Assembly: GCF_019320115.1 (NCBI RefSeq)
Contig: NC_089593.1
Span: 11,313,908 to 11,377,907, forward strand
Length of the DNA: 64,000 bases
DNA from: Miscanthus floridulus
Taxonomy: Eukaryota > Streptophyta > Magnoliopsida > Poales > Poaceae
Reading direction: 5' to 3'
The translations under genes were made by a program, and so were the position numbers. Below are positions 44,911-54,752 of this stretch, piece after piece. The first letter of the stretch is position 1; every line of letters starts with the position of its first letter. The notes beneath the pieces are model-generated. The model made no database searches and had not been told where the DNA came from. It was given only the letters and a program-made list of their open reading frames with translations.

Positions 44911-46140
44911 CTACTCTAACTCGTACACTGTAGCTGGGATACGACTGTTCTCGATCTCGATCTCCTTGTCAGACTTGTGAAGTCGGGACACGTACTTCAA
45001 GGCCTCGGCGAGCTCCTCAGTAGGCTTGGCTCCAGGTAGGGTAGGGCAGGCGTCTAGGTTGAGGCGAGTCGGGGCCAACTCAAACTCCTCTATCCTAGGC
45101 TTCATCTTGCTGCGAATCTCCTTGGGTAGCTGATCCCACATACCCTTCATCTCCCTGAGGCGCTTCTTATCGGACTTCTGCCAAGCCTGCCATGTCCTCT
45201 CACACTTGTCCTGTAGGTACTCGTTCTGCCTAAGTGCCTCGATCAGGTGACCCTGGTTGCAGACGGCCTTCTTCCTGAACTCCTCTAGATCCTGAGTCAT
45301 GGTCTTGTTCTGAGATTGGATTTTCAGCATATCAATCCCCTTGGACCTCTCTCTGTCTCCTCTATGGTTGAACTCGGCCTTCTTGTCGTCCAACTCTCTC
45401 TGCAACTCCAAGACCTTGCTGTCGAGGTAGCAGTTCCTGTTGCCTAGGTCGGCGGCTTTGTCCTGTAAGTCTGCGACCTCGGTTCTGTGGACTTCTTCAC
45501 GACGGTTGAGCTCGTCCTGTAGCTTGGCAACTGTCTCAAGTAGACTAGCTCGCTCCTGTGCTCCTTGTGAGTCTCGCTCCTGGTTCTCCCACAGAAGGGC
45601 CCGGTCGTGACGTCTCCTCTGCTCCAGCTAGGTCACATACCTGTCCTGCTCTAGTAGGTGGATAGCCGAGACACGAAGGCATCTGTCCTCCTCGGCAAGG
45701 ATAACTCTACCGGCTACGAAACTCTACTCACTAGGGGTAAGGCTGAGGTCGAGGGCCTGGGGAAGTAGATGGAACTCTGTTGTCTTTAGGTGCTCGTAGT
45801 GGTCCCTCATCACTCTGCGAAGTGCCTTGTGTGAGATAGCTTGCAGTCCCTCCTCGACTGTGTCCTCTATAGTCAACTCGATGAAAGCGAGGACTGAAGG
45901 TAAGGTAGTGCTAGCTAGGAACTCGACTGAGGTGACAATCGGTCCTTCGATTCCTCCTTCCTGAGCTGGCTTCCCAGTGCAGGTGACCTTGACAAGCTCG
46001 TCAGGGACTCCTAACGTGATGAGAACTCGGCAGAGGGTCTGTGCAAAACCCCCGAGCTCACGTAGGTTGAAGGTAAGCTTGGCGTGGTCCAGAGGTAGCG
46101 GTCCTAGAGGCGGCCAGTCGACGTTCGTTGCCATCTGCAT
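44911..46140 (-). pseudogene. Extra coiled-coil ORF between E4 5' LTR and gag
   Basis: A single frame of 410 codons starts about 150 bp after the primer site, broken only by TAG at 45724-45726 and 45628-45630. The N-terminal ~138 residues are globular (LNLRELGGFAQ-like region, then SHKALRRVMRDHYEHL). From about residue 170 it is rich in Glu, Lys, Arg, Leu and Gln with heptad spacing (ELQRELDDKKAEF), predicting a long coiled coil, then a final EEFELAPTRLNLDACP-like segment. I do not recognise a named domain. It is the same strand as gag-pol, so it belongs to E4. Function unknown. Confidence 0.75.
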
Positions 46141-46286
46141 GTTTTTAAGGGACAGGTGTTAGCAGGTCAATAATAGATAAGCCTTGCATAAAAGTAAATG
46201 CAGGGTCAGTATATAACCGAAAGAAGGGCTGTTCACGTCCTATTCTATCGTCCATTTCTGAGGGTTTTGTCCTATGGTCAAGTATG

Positions 46287-46300
46287 GCTCTGAAACCAAC
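46287..46300 (-). other. E4 primer-binding site
   Basis: The minus strand reads TTGGTTTCAGAGCC next to the 5' LTR, one base off the usual TGGTATCAGAGC tRNA-iMet site. Confidence 0.75.
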
Positions 46301-49300
46301 TGAAGCGACCTGATTTCCGTGAAGGGAAAACCACAGAGTCGAAGTATAATAAGACCGTGGTAGATCATATTACCCAAATTCCAGTCGAATATCACATCCA
46401 TACAACGTAATATCATAGTACAAATAGTGCGGAATTACATAAATTATTACATTGCCGCATTGGCGGAATCAAAAGTAGCATTCATTCAGAACAGCTTGAA
46501 GATAAGATCGCCAAACTCGAGCGTAGGCACGAACCCCTCAACCATCAAACTCCTCGGAGCTATACTCCTCAACAGAACATGTGTGCCAAAATTTATCAGT
46601 ACGATGTGTACTGGCCACTCCCACCCTATGAGCATTGCTTTGTGGAAATTGGATGCAAGTTGGATATAATCAAAAGGAACCTATAAGGCTGGGGTTTCCT
46701 ATGCAATAGCATATCAAGTATATAATAATAGTCGGTCAAGTTTTAACACCATTCCCACACCCATTCCACCCCATTTCCATCCAGAGCCAGGTTTCGATCC
46801 TGGGATCGATTTACCACCATCTCCACACCATCACCACATCACACCCATACCATCGCTCAGTCGACAGGCCAACTCCCTCTCGGCACTGTCTCAAGGCCCA
46901 TAGCCCCTAGCTACGACTGACACTCTCTCCCAGGGAAAGAAGAGGACTCATCTCTCTATCTAGTTTAAGCGAAACCTAGGAAAGGTCCATAACCGACAAG
47001 TCGGCATATGTATCGATCGATCAACCAAACACTCTGCAGAGGTTTTACATACCACAAGATTAGCCATCCTCGGAGCCATGTATCTCCTAGGTAGAATTCC
47101 GGTCGCTTGCTAGCCTAGAATGATGCCACCCTACCTCTCAGCCCTGGAACATCCCAAGTCTAGTCTGGATGGCTGATACTGTGAGTCTAGACGAGCCGGG
47201 CCCTCCGGATGCCAAGAGCTAGGTCCACAAGGCCTCCTAAAGTCTCGGAAGAGTGTGGGGGAAACCGCGCGCCCCATACCTCCTTGCACATGTTCGCCTA
47301 GCAGTAGTGGCATCGTCTACCAAGTAGTCCGACCGTCCCGCACCATATAGGGTGAGTGGGATGTAAAGGATTCCTGGTGAGTCTGAGTACTAGTAAGTCC
47401 TTAGGGATGACCAAGCCAGAATGTCTCCATCAGGGTTTCCATTTACCGTACCACCACAGCACCTCTACCCCGGGCTCCACCTCTCCGAGGTTCACACCCA
47501 AGGCCACCTCCAATTACCATTTACCCGCCACAGGTATTCCATATCCAAGTGCCCAGGTAGCACCACATGGCAAGACTTGCCCTAGGCTCATCATATACTC
47601 CAACTTGGTCGACACAACCCTCACCCTCCACACACCCAAGTCACACACGCAGCACTCTCCCCATAGTTCAGATAACGCTAATTTCCACCATGCATCAATG
47701 TAGTACAAGCGTAGTAGAAATAAGTAATGAAATATAGCAGCAAGCGTGTGACTAGTCTAACGGCAGGGTGAGCAGGGGTAAGGTTGCGTCAAGGTAAAGG
47801 CCATCAAGAAAGCATACTACCATGCAAGTCCTATCATAGTGAGATCATAACAATAAAGTAAAGCAACAGCAGTTCTATATTAGCCATGTGTAATAGGTGC
47901 TACGAGGTTGGGTGGGATGTGGCACCTTCAGTGCAGTCGTCTCCGTACTCCTCACGGTACTCTCGGTCCTCGTCCGTCTGGTTCTCCTCCGAGTCTACAA
48001 ACGATCGCATTATAGTCACGTTAGCGACGTCTATTGATTAGCACAAAGAAGCAATGAAAATTCAAAAGAGCCAAATGCACTCAAACATAGGTTCATTGCG
48101 TAGAGCTTGATTTTAGATGAATTTTGGTCCTAGTCTTGTATTTTTCTGAGGTCGTATGAATTAGTTATGTATTTCCGAAGATTAAATTAAGGCTGATTAA
48201 TTCAGGGCTGACACGTGTCACACTGTGACTGGTTCTCGTGGCATGCAGGGATACAGCTGGTGTGGTGGTCAGAGTGGTCGCCGAAGTGGTCAGAAAGGTT
48301 GCAGCGGTGGTCGGAGATGTCACCGAGGTGGTCGGTGAGATCACCGTCGTGGTCGGAAGGCTGGTCGAGGTGGTCGGAGAGCTTCGCCGATGTGGTCGGT
48401 GAGATCGCGGAGGTGGTCAGAGTGGTCACCGAGGTGGTCGGTGAGATCATCATCGTGGTCGGAAGACTGGCCGAGGTGGTCAGAGAGCTTTGCCGACGTG
48501 GTCGGTGAGATTGCCGAAGTCCCCAATGCTGGCGTGGTCTCATCATCGGCATGACGTCAGCATGGCGCCATCCGAGCTAAACTATGGCTGACAGGTGGGT
48601 CCGGGGTCAAATGGTGTCTGCCAGGTGAGGCGCGGTTCATGGTGAACCCGCCTACATTGGTCCATAGACCACAGAGCTGGTCTATGAAGGATTTGTTCCA
48701 CTTACTCCTTCCCAGTGTTCGATTTACGTGCACCAAGTGCACGGACGTGTGGCCGGCGAGGGGAAAATCCCAATCTTCTTCCCCGTCGTGCTCCCGCCGG
48801 TGGTGAGCTCATCGGCGAGCCCCTCCAGCGGCGCGGGTGTGCAATTAAGGTGGGCAAAAGCTTGGCCATGCCATAGCGAGTGTCTCGGTGAAGTTAACGT
48901 GGTGGTCGGGTGGCTCTAGTTGGCTGGCCGCGGTGAACGGCGGCGTGGGTTCATCGGCATGCATGGTCAGGGCTGCAGTGATAGCGAGGGCCCAGTTGGA
49001 GGAGCGTGTGAGCTCCATGGTGCTTCTATGACCATGGTAGGTGTGTTGAAGGAGCTCCTGGTACTCCTAGTGGCTCCAGCCACGGTGGTGGGGCAAAGCG
49101 GAGGCGATGGCGCTCCGACGAGGTGCGGTGCGGCAACGCGGGGCTCCGGTGGGCTTCATTCTCGGCTAAGGTGAGCGCGGTGTGTCTCCCGTTATGGCAG
49201 AGCCAGTCAGGGTGTCAACGTCGCCTTTACCGCGACGTAGAAGATGCGGTGGTCTCGCCATGGTTGTGCTCTGGCCATGGTGAGCGCGTGCGTGCGGGCG

Positions 49301-50678
49301 ATGCGTTTGCCTGGCATAAGCAGAGCGCTCGACGCTGGTGTTCCCAAGTAGAGGGCTCGGCGTCGCCCCCTTTCTTCCCTTTGCTTTGCGTTTCCATTTG
49401 GCTCAACAAGAGGGTCATGGTGGTCCTTCTATGCTACCGGTTGGCTAAGCCAGAGCAAGAGCTCATGCTCCGACGTGGTCCATTCATGGCGCCCGAGAGG
49501 CTAGGTGTGGTCGTGCCGGTGTTCCCGAGCTGCTAGGGGTCGATGAGGTTAGGCCTTGGGCTAGTGCGCGTGTGGTGCGTGTGCAGCATGTCCAGGAGCG
49601 GGAATGCTCCGCCTCTGCGTTTCCTAGGCGCGGGGACGCAGTGGCGTTCATGGCGAGTACGGCGAGTGACGAACGACGTGGCTCACCATAGGGCTCGTGG
49701 CGGTAGGATGGCGGTGCAGTGGCGAGGCGAGGCCATGATGAGGCGATGTAGTGCCATGCCGAGCAGCTACGTCGCCGCAGCCGATCGGGGCGGCGCTCCT
49801 GGCTCCGGCGAGGTCCAGTCCCGCAGCGGCTTCCTTCCTCCTCCTTGCTTCTTCCCCTTCCCTCTCTCTCGGCTTGACGCGATGTGGTGCTGTGCCACCA
49901 GCGGCGATGGCGAACGGGCTGAGGGTTAGGGCTCGCGGGCGTTGGCTTTTATAGCCGAGCTCCAAGGGCTCCAATGGCGAACGGTGATCGGGCGGTGGTG
50001 ATGCGTGCGGCGCATCCGATGGCTTGCGTGCGGTAGCGTAGGCGCGGCGCAAGGGGGAACAGGGTCATGTGATGTGCGTGACCCTGGGCCCACGTCTGCT
50101 CCGTGGTCGGCTCCCGATCGAGGAAGAGGTTGGCGTGGGGAGGAAGATGATCCTGTTGCTGGGTGGCTGACGCGTGGGGTCCGGTTTGTCAGCTTGTCCT
50201 GATGCGGCGGCGTGCGGTGCGTGACGGCTGACGAGCGGGTCCGGTTTGTCAGCGGTTGCACGCGTGAAAGGGCAGGCGAGGCTTGGCTGGGCTAACTGGG
50301 CTGGTCGAGGCAGGCTAGGCTGAGCTGCTGCCTCCTTCCTTTTCCTTTCTCTTTTATTTCTTTTCTATTTTGTTTGCCTTTCTCTTTCATTTGTTGCCAA
50401 TTTGGTTAGGGTTCGATTTATTTAGTTAACATCACATAAGGCAAAAGAATCCAAATCACAAGTGGGATTAAGGATGCATGCATGATTTATTTATTTAAGA
50501 ATTTAATTACACATGTGACATAAAACCAAGCTATGCTCATGATTTTAACCTAGTTGGGTCACATCCAATCCAAAACTAGGGTTTGGCTTCTACATGTGTC
50601 ACTCAACATCACATTGGGTTAAAAACAAAAATTTTGTAGTAGTGATTTTTTTGGTGTGTGGATTTTTGGGTTGTTACA
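46301..50678 (-). repeat. E4 5' LTR (uninterrupted)
   Basis: 4,378 bp with TGAAGCGACC...GGGTTGTTACA ends. It has the single GGTGT at ~49039 where E5 inserted in the other copy. Confidence 0.94.
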
Positions 50679-50683
50679 TGGTG

Positions 50684-51021
50684 GAGAACCGATATAACAA
50701 CGGGGGGCTGACAGATGAGCCCTAGGGGCCGGTCGGCCTACAGGTGGGGTTGGTTGGCTCCATCTGGTGGTGTCTCGCTTTCCGCTTCGGTGTGGTGTCC
50801 TCTCGAGTCTTCTGGAACCTTCTGGTGTTCGTTTCGCCATGGATAAGCGCATTTAAATCTGACATCTTGGTCCACCTTGACAGTTTTATGGATAAACCCT
50901 GCAGAAAATACAGATTCACCAAAACTCATGAAATTTGTTAGTTTAAATCCCTAGTCCTTCGTTGGTGATTATATTTATGCCCTTCTGCATATTTTATAAT
51001 GGTTGTTAACTACCGTCAACA
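50684..51021 (-). repeat. E2 LTR, right copy, second segment
   Basis: It resumes GAGAACCGAT after the E4 TSD and ends CCGTCAACA. It matches the distal part of 12141-12744, including CTTGGTCCACCTTGA, GTAGTTAAC-type end and CACCAAAACTCATG. Confidence 0.9.
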
Positions 51022-51905
51022 GACATCAATGCTACAACGACTTGCCTACATCGCCAAGTTAATTTGAAGGGCCACATCAACTCCTTTGACACCAAGTTCT
51101 ACAACACCTTTGTCAGCGTCTACATCGGCACTTGGGTCTGAACATCTACTTTGACTAGTACGACTACATCGACCGCACCAAGAGCGGCAGAGGATTCAGT
51201 CACGAGCACCAACCAAGAGGGGCTAGGGGATCACACCGGAAGGACCAGCCACTCCGAGGCACGAAGTCTTTTTTGCCCGGGGGCTCATAAGCGAAGATTG
51301 AAGGCCTCACAACAACCTTCGACCATGACTACTTCGACTACATCAACTACTCGAACCATGACAACTACATCCATCTCCAAAGAGAAGACACATCATCAAG
51401 TGAAGCTCCCGGCATGAAGGTCCTGGAGGCGAAGACGTGCGCGTTGAGAAGGTACTAGAAATGAAGGCTTATGCATCAAGAAGACCTTAGAGACGAAGGC
51501 CTACGCGTTGTGAATATGCCAGAGGTGAAGCCTAGGAGACGAAGACTTGCACCCCGAGAAGACAGAGATGAAGACCCGCGCATCGAGAAGGTCATAGAGA
51601 TGAAGACCTGCATGTCGAGTAGAAGGAGCCGAAGCCCGAAGATAAAGACATCCGAAAGATGAAGGCACTCGGACCTTGAAGCCTCAGGGATTAGAACATG
51701 TATAGGTTTGAGTCGTGCACGTGCTCTTTTCTCCATGCCTTTTTTTCCCACGGGGTTTTTGGGATGGAGTTTTTAGTGAGACGTGCACGTGTGGTTTGCG
51801 GAGGATAGTCCTGCAACCACGGTTTGAGTTGTGTTGTGCCTCTTCTAGTATGAGCATCTACTAGGTCATGTAGTACCGACCATAACCTAGTAGATGAGGG
51901 GCTAC
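51022..51905 (+). other. E1 3' interior and polypurine tract
   Basis: It starts with the GACAT TSD copy. It is rich in GAAGACC, GACGAAGGCC and GATGAAG, roughly the complement of the CCTTCG words of the E1 5' half. A purine-rich AGATGAGGGG at ~51891-51900 precedes the LTR. No domain in its ORFs. Confidence 0.6.
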
Positions 51906-52142
51906 TGTTGAGAGATGCCATATTCATATGGGCCAAATCCCCTAGAAGGGGCCCAATTAGTGTCATTGGAGTGGCATGTGAAACCCACCCCCACCGGGGG
52001 ACGCTTGTAAATTTTTGCTTGCCTATATAATGCTTGGAACATGAGGGCAAGGGGGGCTCTCCCTTCCGACTCTCATCAACAAACCCTAGCCGTTTTTTTC
52101 ACTCTCCTCCCCTAAACCTGTTCGGGAACCGCTTTCCCAACA
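51906..52142 (+). repeat. E1 3' LTR
   Basis: 237 bp; TATATAA at 52024-52030; followed by TCTTG TSD at 52143-52147. Confidence 0.93.
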
Positions 52143-52147
52143 TCTTG

Positions 52148-53470
52148 CTTTTGTATTTCGAACCATTGTTGGAATGACATGAATCCGGGCTGATAAAGCT
52201 GCTAAATCTTGTACAAGGCAGAAGTAATTATTTTTTATAAGCATGCATGGTATGTTATAATGTATACGGAGTCTAAATTGAGAGGAACAACCAGTACAAA
52301 CAGTATGGAGACATATTTTTTTCCGAATTGAGCCAACTCCAGCTTGTCTCCCAACAGTGATTATAGCAGATTTCTTTTCATCTTGGATATACATTGAAAC
52401 CTTTTTTCCTTCCTGTTCAATATTATATTGTTCATCAACCAAAGAAAAGAAATAAGCTGTATTGAATTGAATCATGATATATAGCTCTTGCTCTAATTAC
52501 CTTTTCACCAATATTGTATGCTGATTTTTTTGGCATGAGCCATAACATTAAAGACCATTTTGTGCAGTCATATATGATATATTGGTATCCTTGAAAAAGT
52601 AGGAAATAATACCAATGAGTTAGTGGAGACATAAGAAATAAAGAACGATTATAGATGATGTTAATATTTGTTTTGAAGATTACATCACCTAATTAATTGT
52701 TGAGCACCTCTTTGTAGACAATATTTTTCGTGTATGACTCACTCATACCAATCTCATTTTCCATCTTCTCCTCATCATGTGTACCTATTAGTATCTTTAT
52801 GTTCTTTGTCGCGGTCGCTCTAGAAAGTGCGACATATAGTTGGCCATGAGAGAAAACTGGTTCAAGTAGGTAGACACCGACATTTGATATTGTTTGACCT
52901 TGTGATTTGTTTATTGTCATTGCAAAGTTGAGTTTGACCGGAAATTGTCTTCTCTTAAAACGGAATGGGAACATCTCATCTTCAGAGGGACACAATAGGA
53001 TCAGAGGCAAGAAGACTCGCATCCCAGAATGGTGTCCTACTACAATTTCTGCATCAATTGTATTTTTCTGAAACCCACGTACCACCAACCTAGTGCCATT
53101 AAAAAGGCCATTAGCAAGATCGATATTCCTGAGTAGCATGATTGGACAATTAATTTTAAGCTTCAGTATATGCAGAGGAAGTCCGTTCGGTGTAAGGGTG
53201 TTTAGGAATTCTTCAGGATACTAGTTATGAGGGTCATCTTCTATAGAATTGAAGCTATGATATACCATCTCCTCTCCTTGTAAACGCTCAATCATTTTTA
53301 GGTTGATGATGTCTACACAAGCATTGTCTATTTGATAGACATTGTCGATTAGTCTATCAAGGCTACTGTCATTTGGCATATGTTGCACACACATATTTTT
53401 GGGTAGACGTATTTGTCCATTATCATTGGTCTCCTAGGTGCCATTTCCAATACGTAGTAGGTATTCTGCA
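52148..53470 (-). pseudogene. Helitron helicase (Pif1-like) C-terminal remnant
   Basis: The ORF 52693-53139 encodes PIMLLRNIDLANGLFNGTRL, FAMTINKSQGQTISNVGVYL and GQLYVALSRAT, the last helicase motifs of the RepHel protein of plant Helitrons. Minus-strand reading upstream (53140-53470) adds GQIRLPKNMC, ACVDIINLKMI and YPEEFLNTLTPNGLPLH-like blocks, with a stop near 53222. The Rep domain and N-terminal half are absent. Downstream, 52148-52692 holds unrecognised ORFs (ICLHTVCTGCSSQFRLRI and RIHVIPTMVRNTKA). E1 inserted at its distal side. Confidence 0.82.
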
Positions 53471-53580
53471 AACCATGGATCATTTTGAACCCTCATATTG
53501 CCCGATGCCCGGTGCCCGAGCCCATGGATCATTTTGAACCCTCATATTGCAAACCATGGATCATTTTGAAGCCGGCCCGG
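53464..53580 (+). repeat. Short direct repeats at the Helitron edge
   Basis: CCATGGATCATTTTGAA occurs three times (about 53475, 53522 and 53558), separated by GCCCGGTGCCCGAG-like blocks. Confidence 0.75.
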
Positions 53581-53929
53581 TGCCCGAGCGGTCAAATCCA
53601 GGCCCGGACGACTGGATCTAGCTAGGGGCCGACGACACGTGCGGGAGCGGCCGGCCGAGGTTGTGGCTACGACGGCGGCGATCGGGCTCGTGAAGGCGCT
53701 GGGGGCGGTGCTCTCCTTATCTGCCTGCCCCTCCCTCTCACGGCCTGGGTTGCTGCGGCGGCGTCCTGATGGGCTGGCCTGCCCGCGGCGCGGCCGGGCG
53801 ACAGTTCGCCCCCAACGCCTAGTAATGGCCAGGGTGGTCGCGGTTGCGCCGGGCTGGCTACGGACGGTGCCGCGGTTGTGGTCAAGACGGAGGCGGCGGT
53901 ATCAGAAAGGGGCGCCGGGCTGATAACAT
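53581..53929. other. GC-rich stretch, no gene called
   Basis: Overlapping ORFs on both strands are compositional; no domain. It could be a captured fragment. Confidence 0.35.
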
Positions 53930-54752
53930 GAAATTAGAAGCTGCCACAACATGGCTATCCTGATTCCTGGCCCCTACTTTCCTCTTCAAGGAACAATTGC
54001 TCCAGGTCGCCACCACATTCCCCATCGTTAGCAAAAATTTCTGAAACATAAGACAATAACAAGCACCTGAGATCAATGAACAATCAACTAATAATGATAA
54101 CATGAATCCTTCACAAAAAAAAAAAAAGAATAACATGAATCAACCGGGAACAGTGAGTTACTAATTCTGAAAATGTTTAGAAATTTTAAATCAACTTCAA
54201 AACCACTCACACTCTGACAGTGACTTTATAGTGCTAGGAGCCATGCAAGAATATAAAATTCAGAAAGACAACATTTTTACCATATCCACCAGAGATCTTG
54301 TAAAGAACAAAAGGGTATCTTTGGGATCAATCAAGATCACATTTAATTGGAAAAGGTGATAGTTGACAGGTCCGACTTTTGGGGTACCAAGTTACAACCA
54401 ATCACAGTCCATCCACAATGATGCTTTCGGGGAGGCAGGAAAATTAGTCCAGGAATGAATGCTCAGTAGCTCACTGTCATGGAGTAAATGAAGCATGAAA
54501 AAGATATATCAAAGTGACTCGCTTGGTTGGTCACAAAGAAAAAAGGCAGGGTAGTTTTCAGCATCACTCAAAGACAGAAACAATGCCTAATTATGTGCAT
54601 ATAATAATAGTGAGTGAAGATAAAGAAGAGTTCAACGAAACACTCACTTAGGCATAAAGTTGCATTGGCATGGAGTCAGTGACAGTGGGGCAATCATTTA
54701 TTCATTTCAATGTACTAACCTAAGAGACTGAAATCCAAGCTGTTGACATCGC
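53930..54752 (-). other. 3' flank/UTR of the Mpv17-like gene
   Basis: AT-rich sequence after the stop codon of the minus-strand gene; no independent gene is seen. The transcript end cannot be placed. Confidence 0.4.

Larger units (their letters stand above)
20693..50678 (-). mobile_element. E4: Ty3/gypsy chromovirus with 4.4-kb LTRs (Tekay/Del-like), inserted in the E2 LTR
   Basis: LTRs begin TGAAGCGACC and end GGGTTGTTACA, with TGGTG TSDs. The right (5') LTR is 4,378 bp; the left (3') LTR is about 4,382 bp once E5 is removed. The minus orientation is shown by the purine tract (ATTAAGGGGAAGGAC, rc of 35201-35215) and by the primer site TTGGTTTCAGAGCC (rc of ~46287-46300, tRNA-iMet-like). Order on the minus strand: extra coiled-coil ORF, gag with zinc knuckle, protease, RT, RNase H, integrase, chromodomain-like tail. 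Own length is about 15.1 kb. Many nonsense codons show it is inactive. Long LTRs and a chromodomain suggest the Tekay/Del lineage. Confidence 0.92.
12141..51021 (-). mobile_element. E2: Athila-like Ty3/gypsy element, non-autonomous, inserted in E1
   Basis: LTRs start TGTTGGTATTTATTAAC and end TCAACA, with GACAT TSDs. Orientation is minus: the purine tract AAGCTTGGGGGAGTT abuts the left LTR (rc of 12745-12759), and a primer-site-like TAGCGTCGTTGCTGGGG abuts the right one (rc of ~19440-19463). Own length after removing E4 is about 8.9 kb, including remnant E3. It encodes gag and a retropepsin-like domain but no RT, RNase H or integrase is visible. The gag (18672-19310) resembles the Athila-type gag of plants. 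Confidence 0.9.
6823..52142 (+). mobile_element. E1: outermost LTR retrotransposon (non-autonomous), host of the nest
   Basis: LTRs of 245 bp (6823-7067) and 237 bp (51906-52142) begin TGTTG and end CAACA, share most of their sequence, and are bracketed by TCTTG TSDs. Removing the E2 insertion leaves about 6.4 kb. After the left LTR comes a TGG-type primer site and before the right LTR a purine tract, giving plus orientation. No gag, protease or RT is recognisable. The interior is dominated by CCTTCG motifs and tandem repeats, so this looks like a non-autonomous (LARD/TRIM-like) element. It carries its own MITEs (8876-9119, 9384-9618). Confidence 0.92.

Noticed and set aside
53639..53923. 94-residue GC-rich ORF
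   Set aside because: No domain, open on both strands, next to direct repeats; composition alone explains it.
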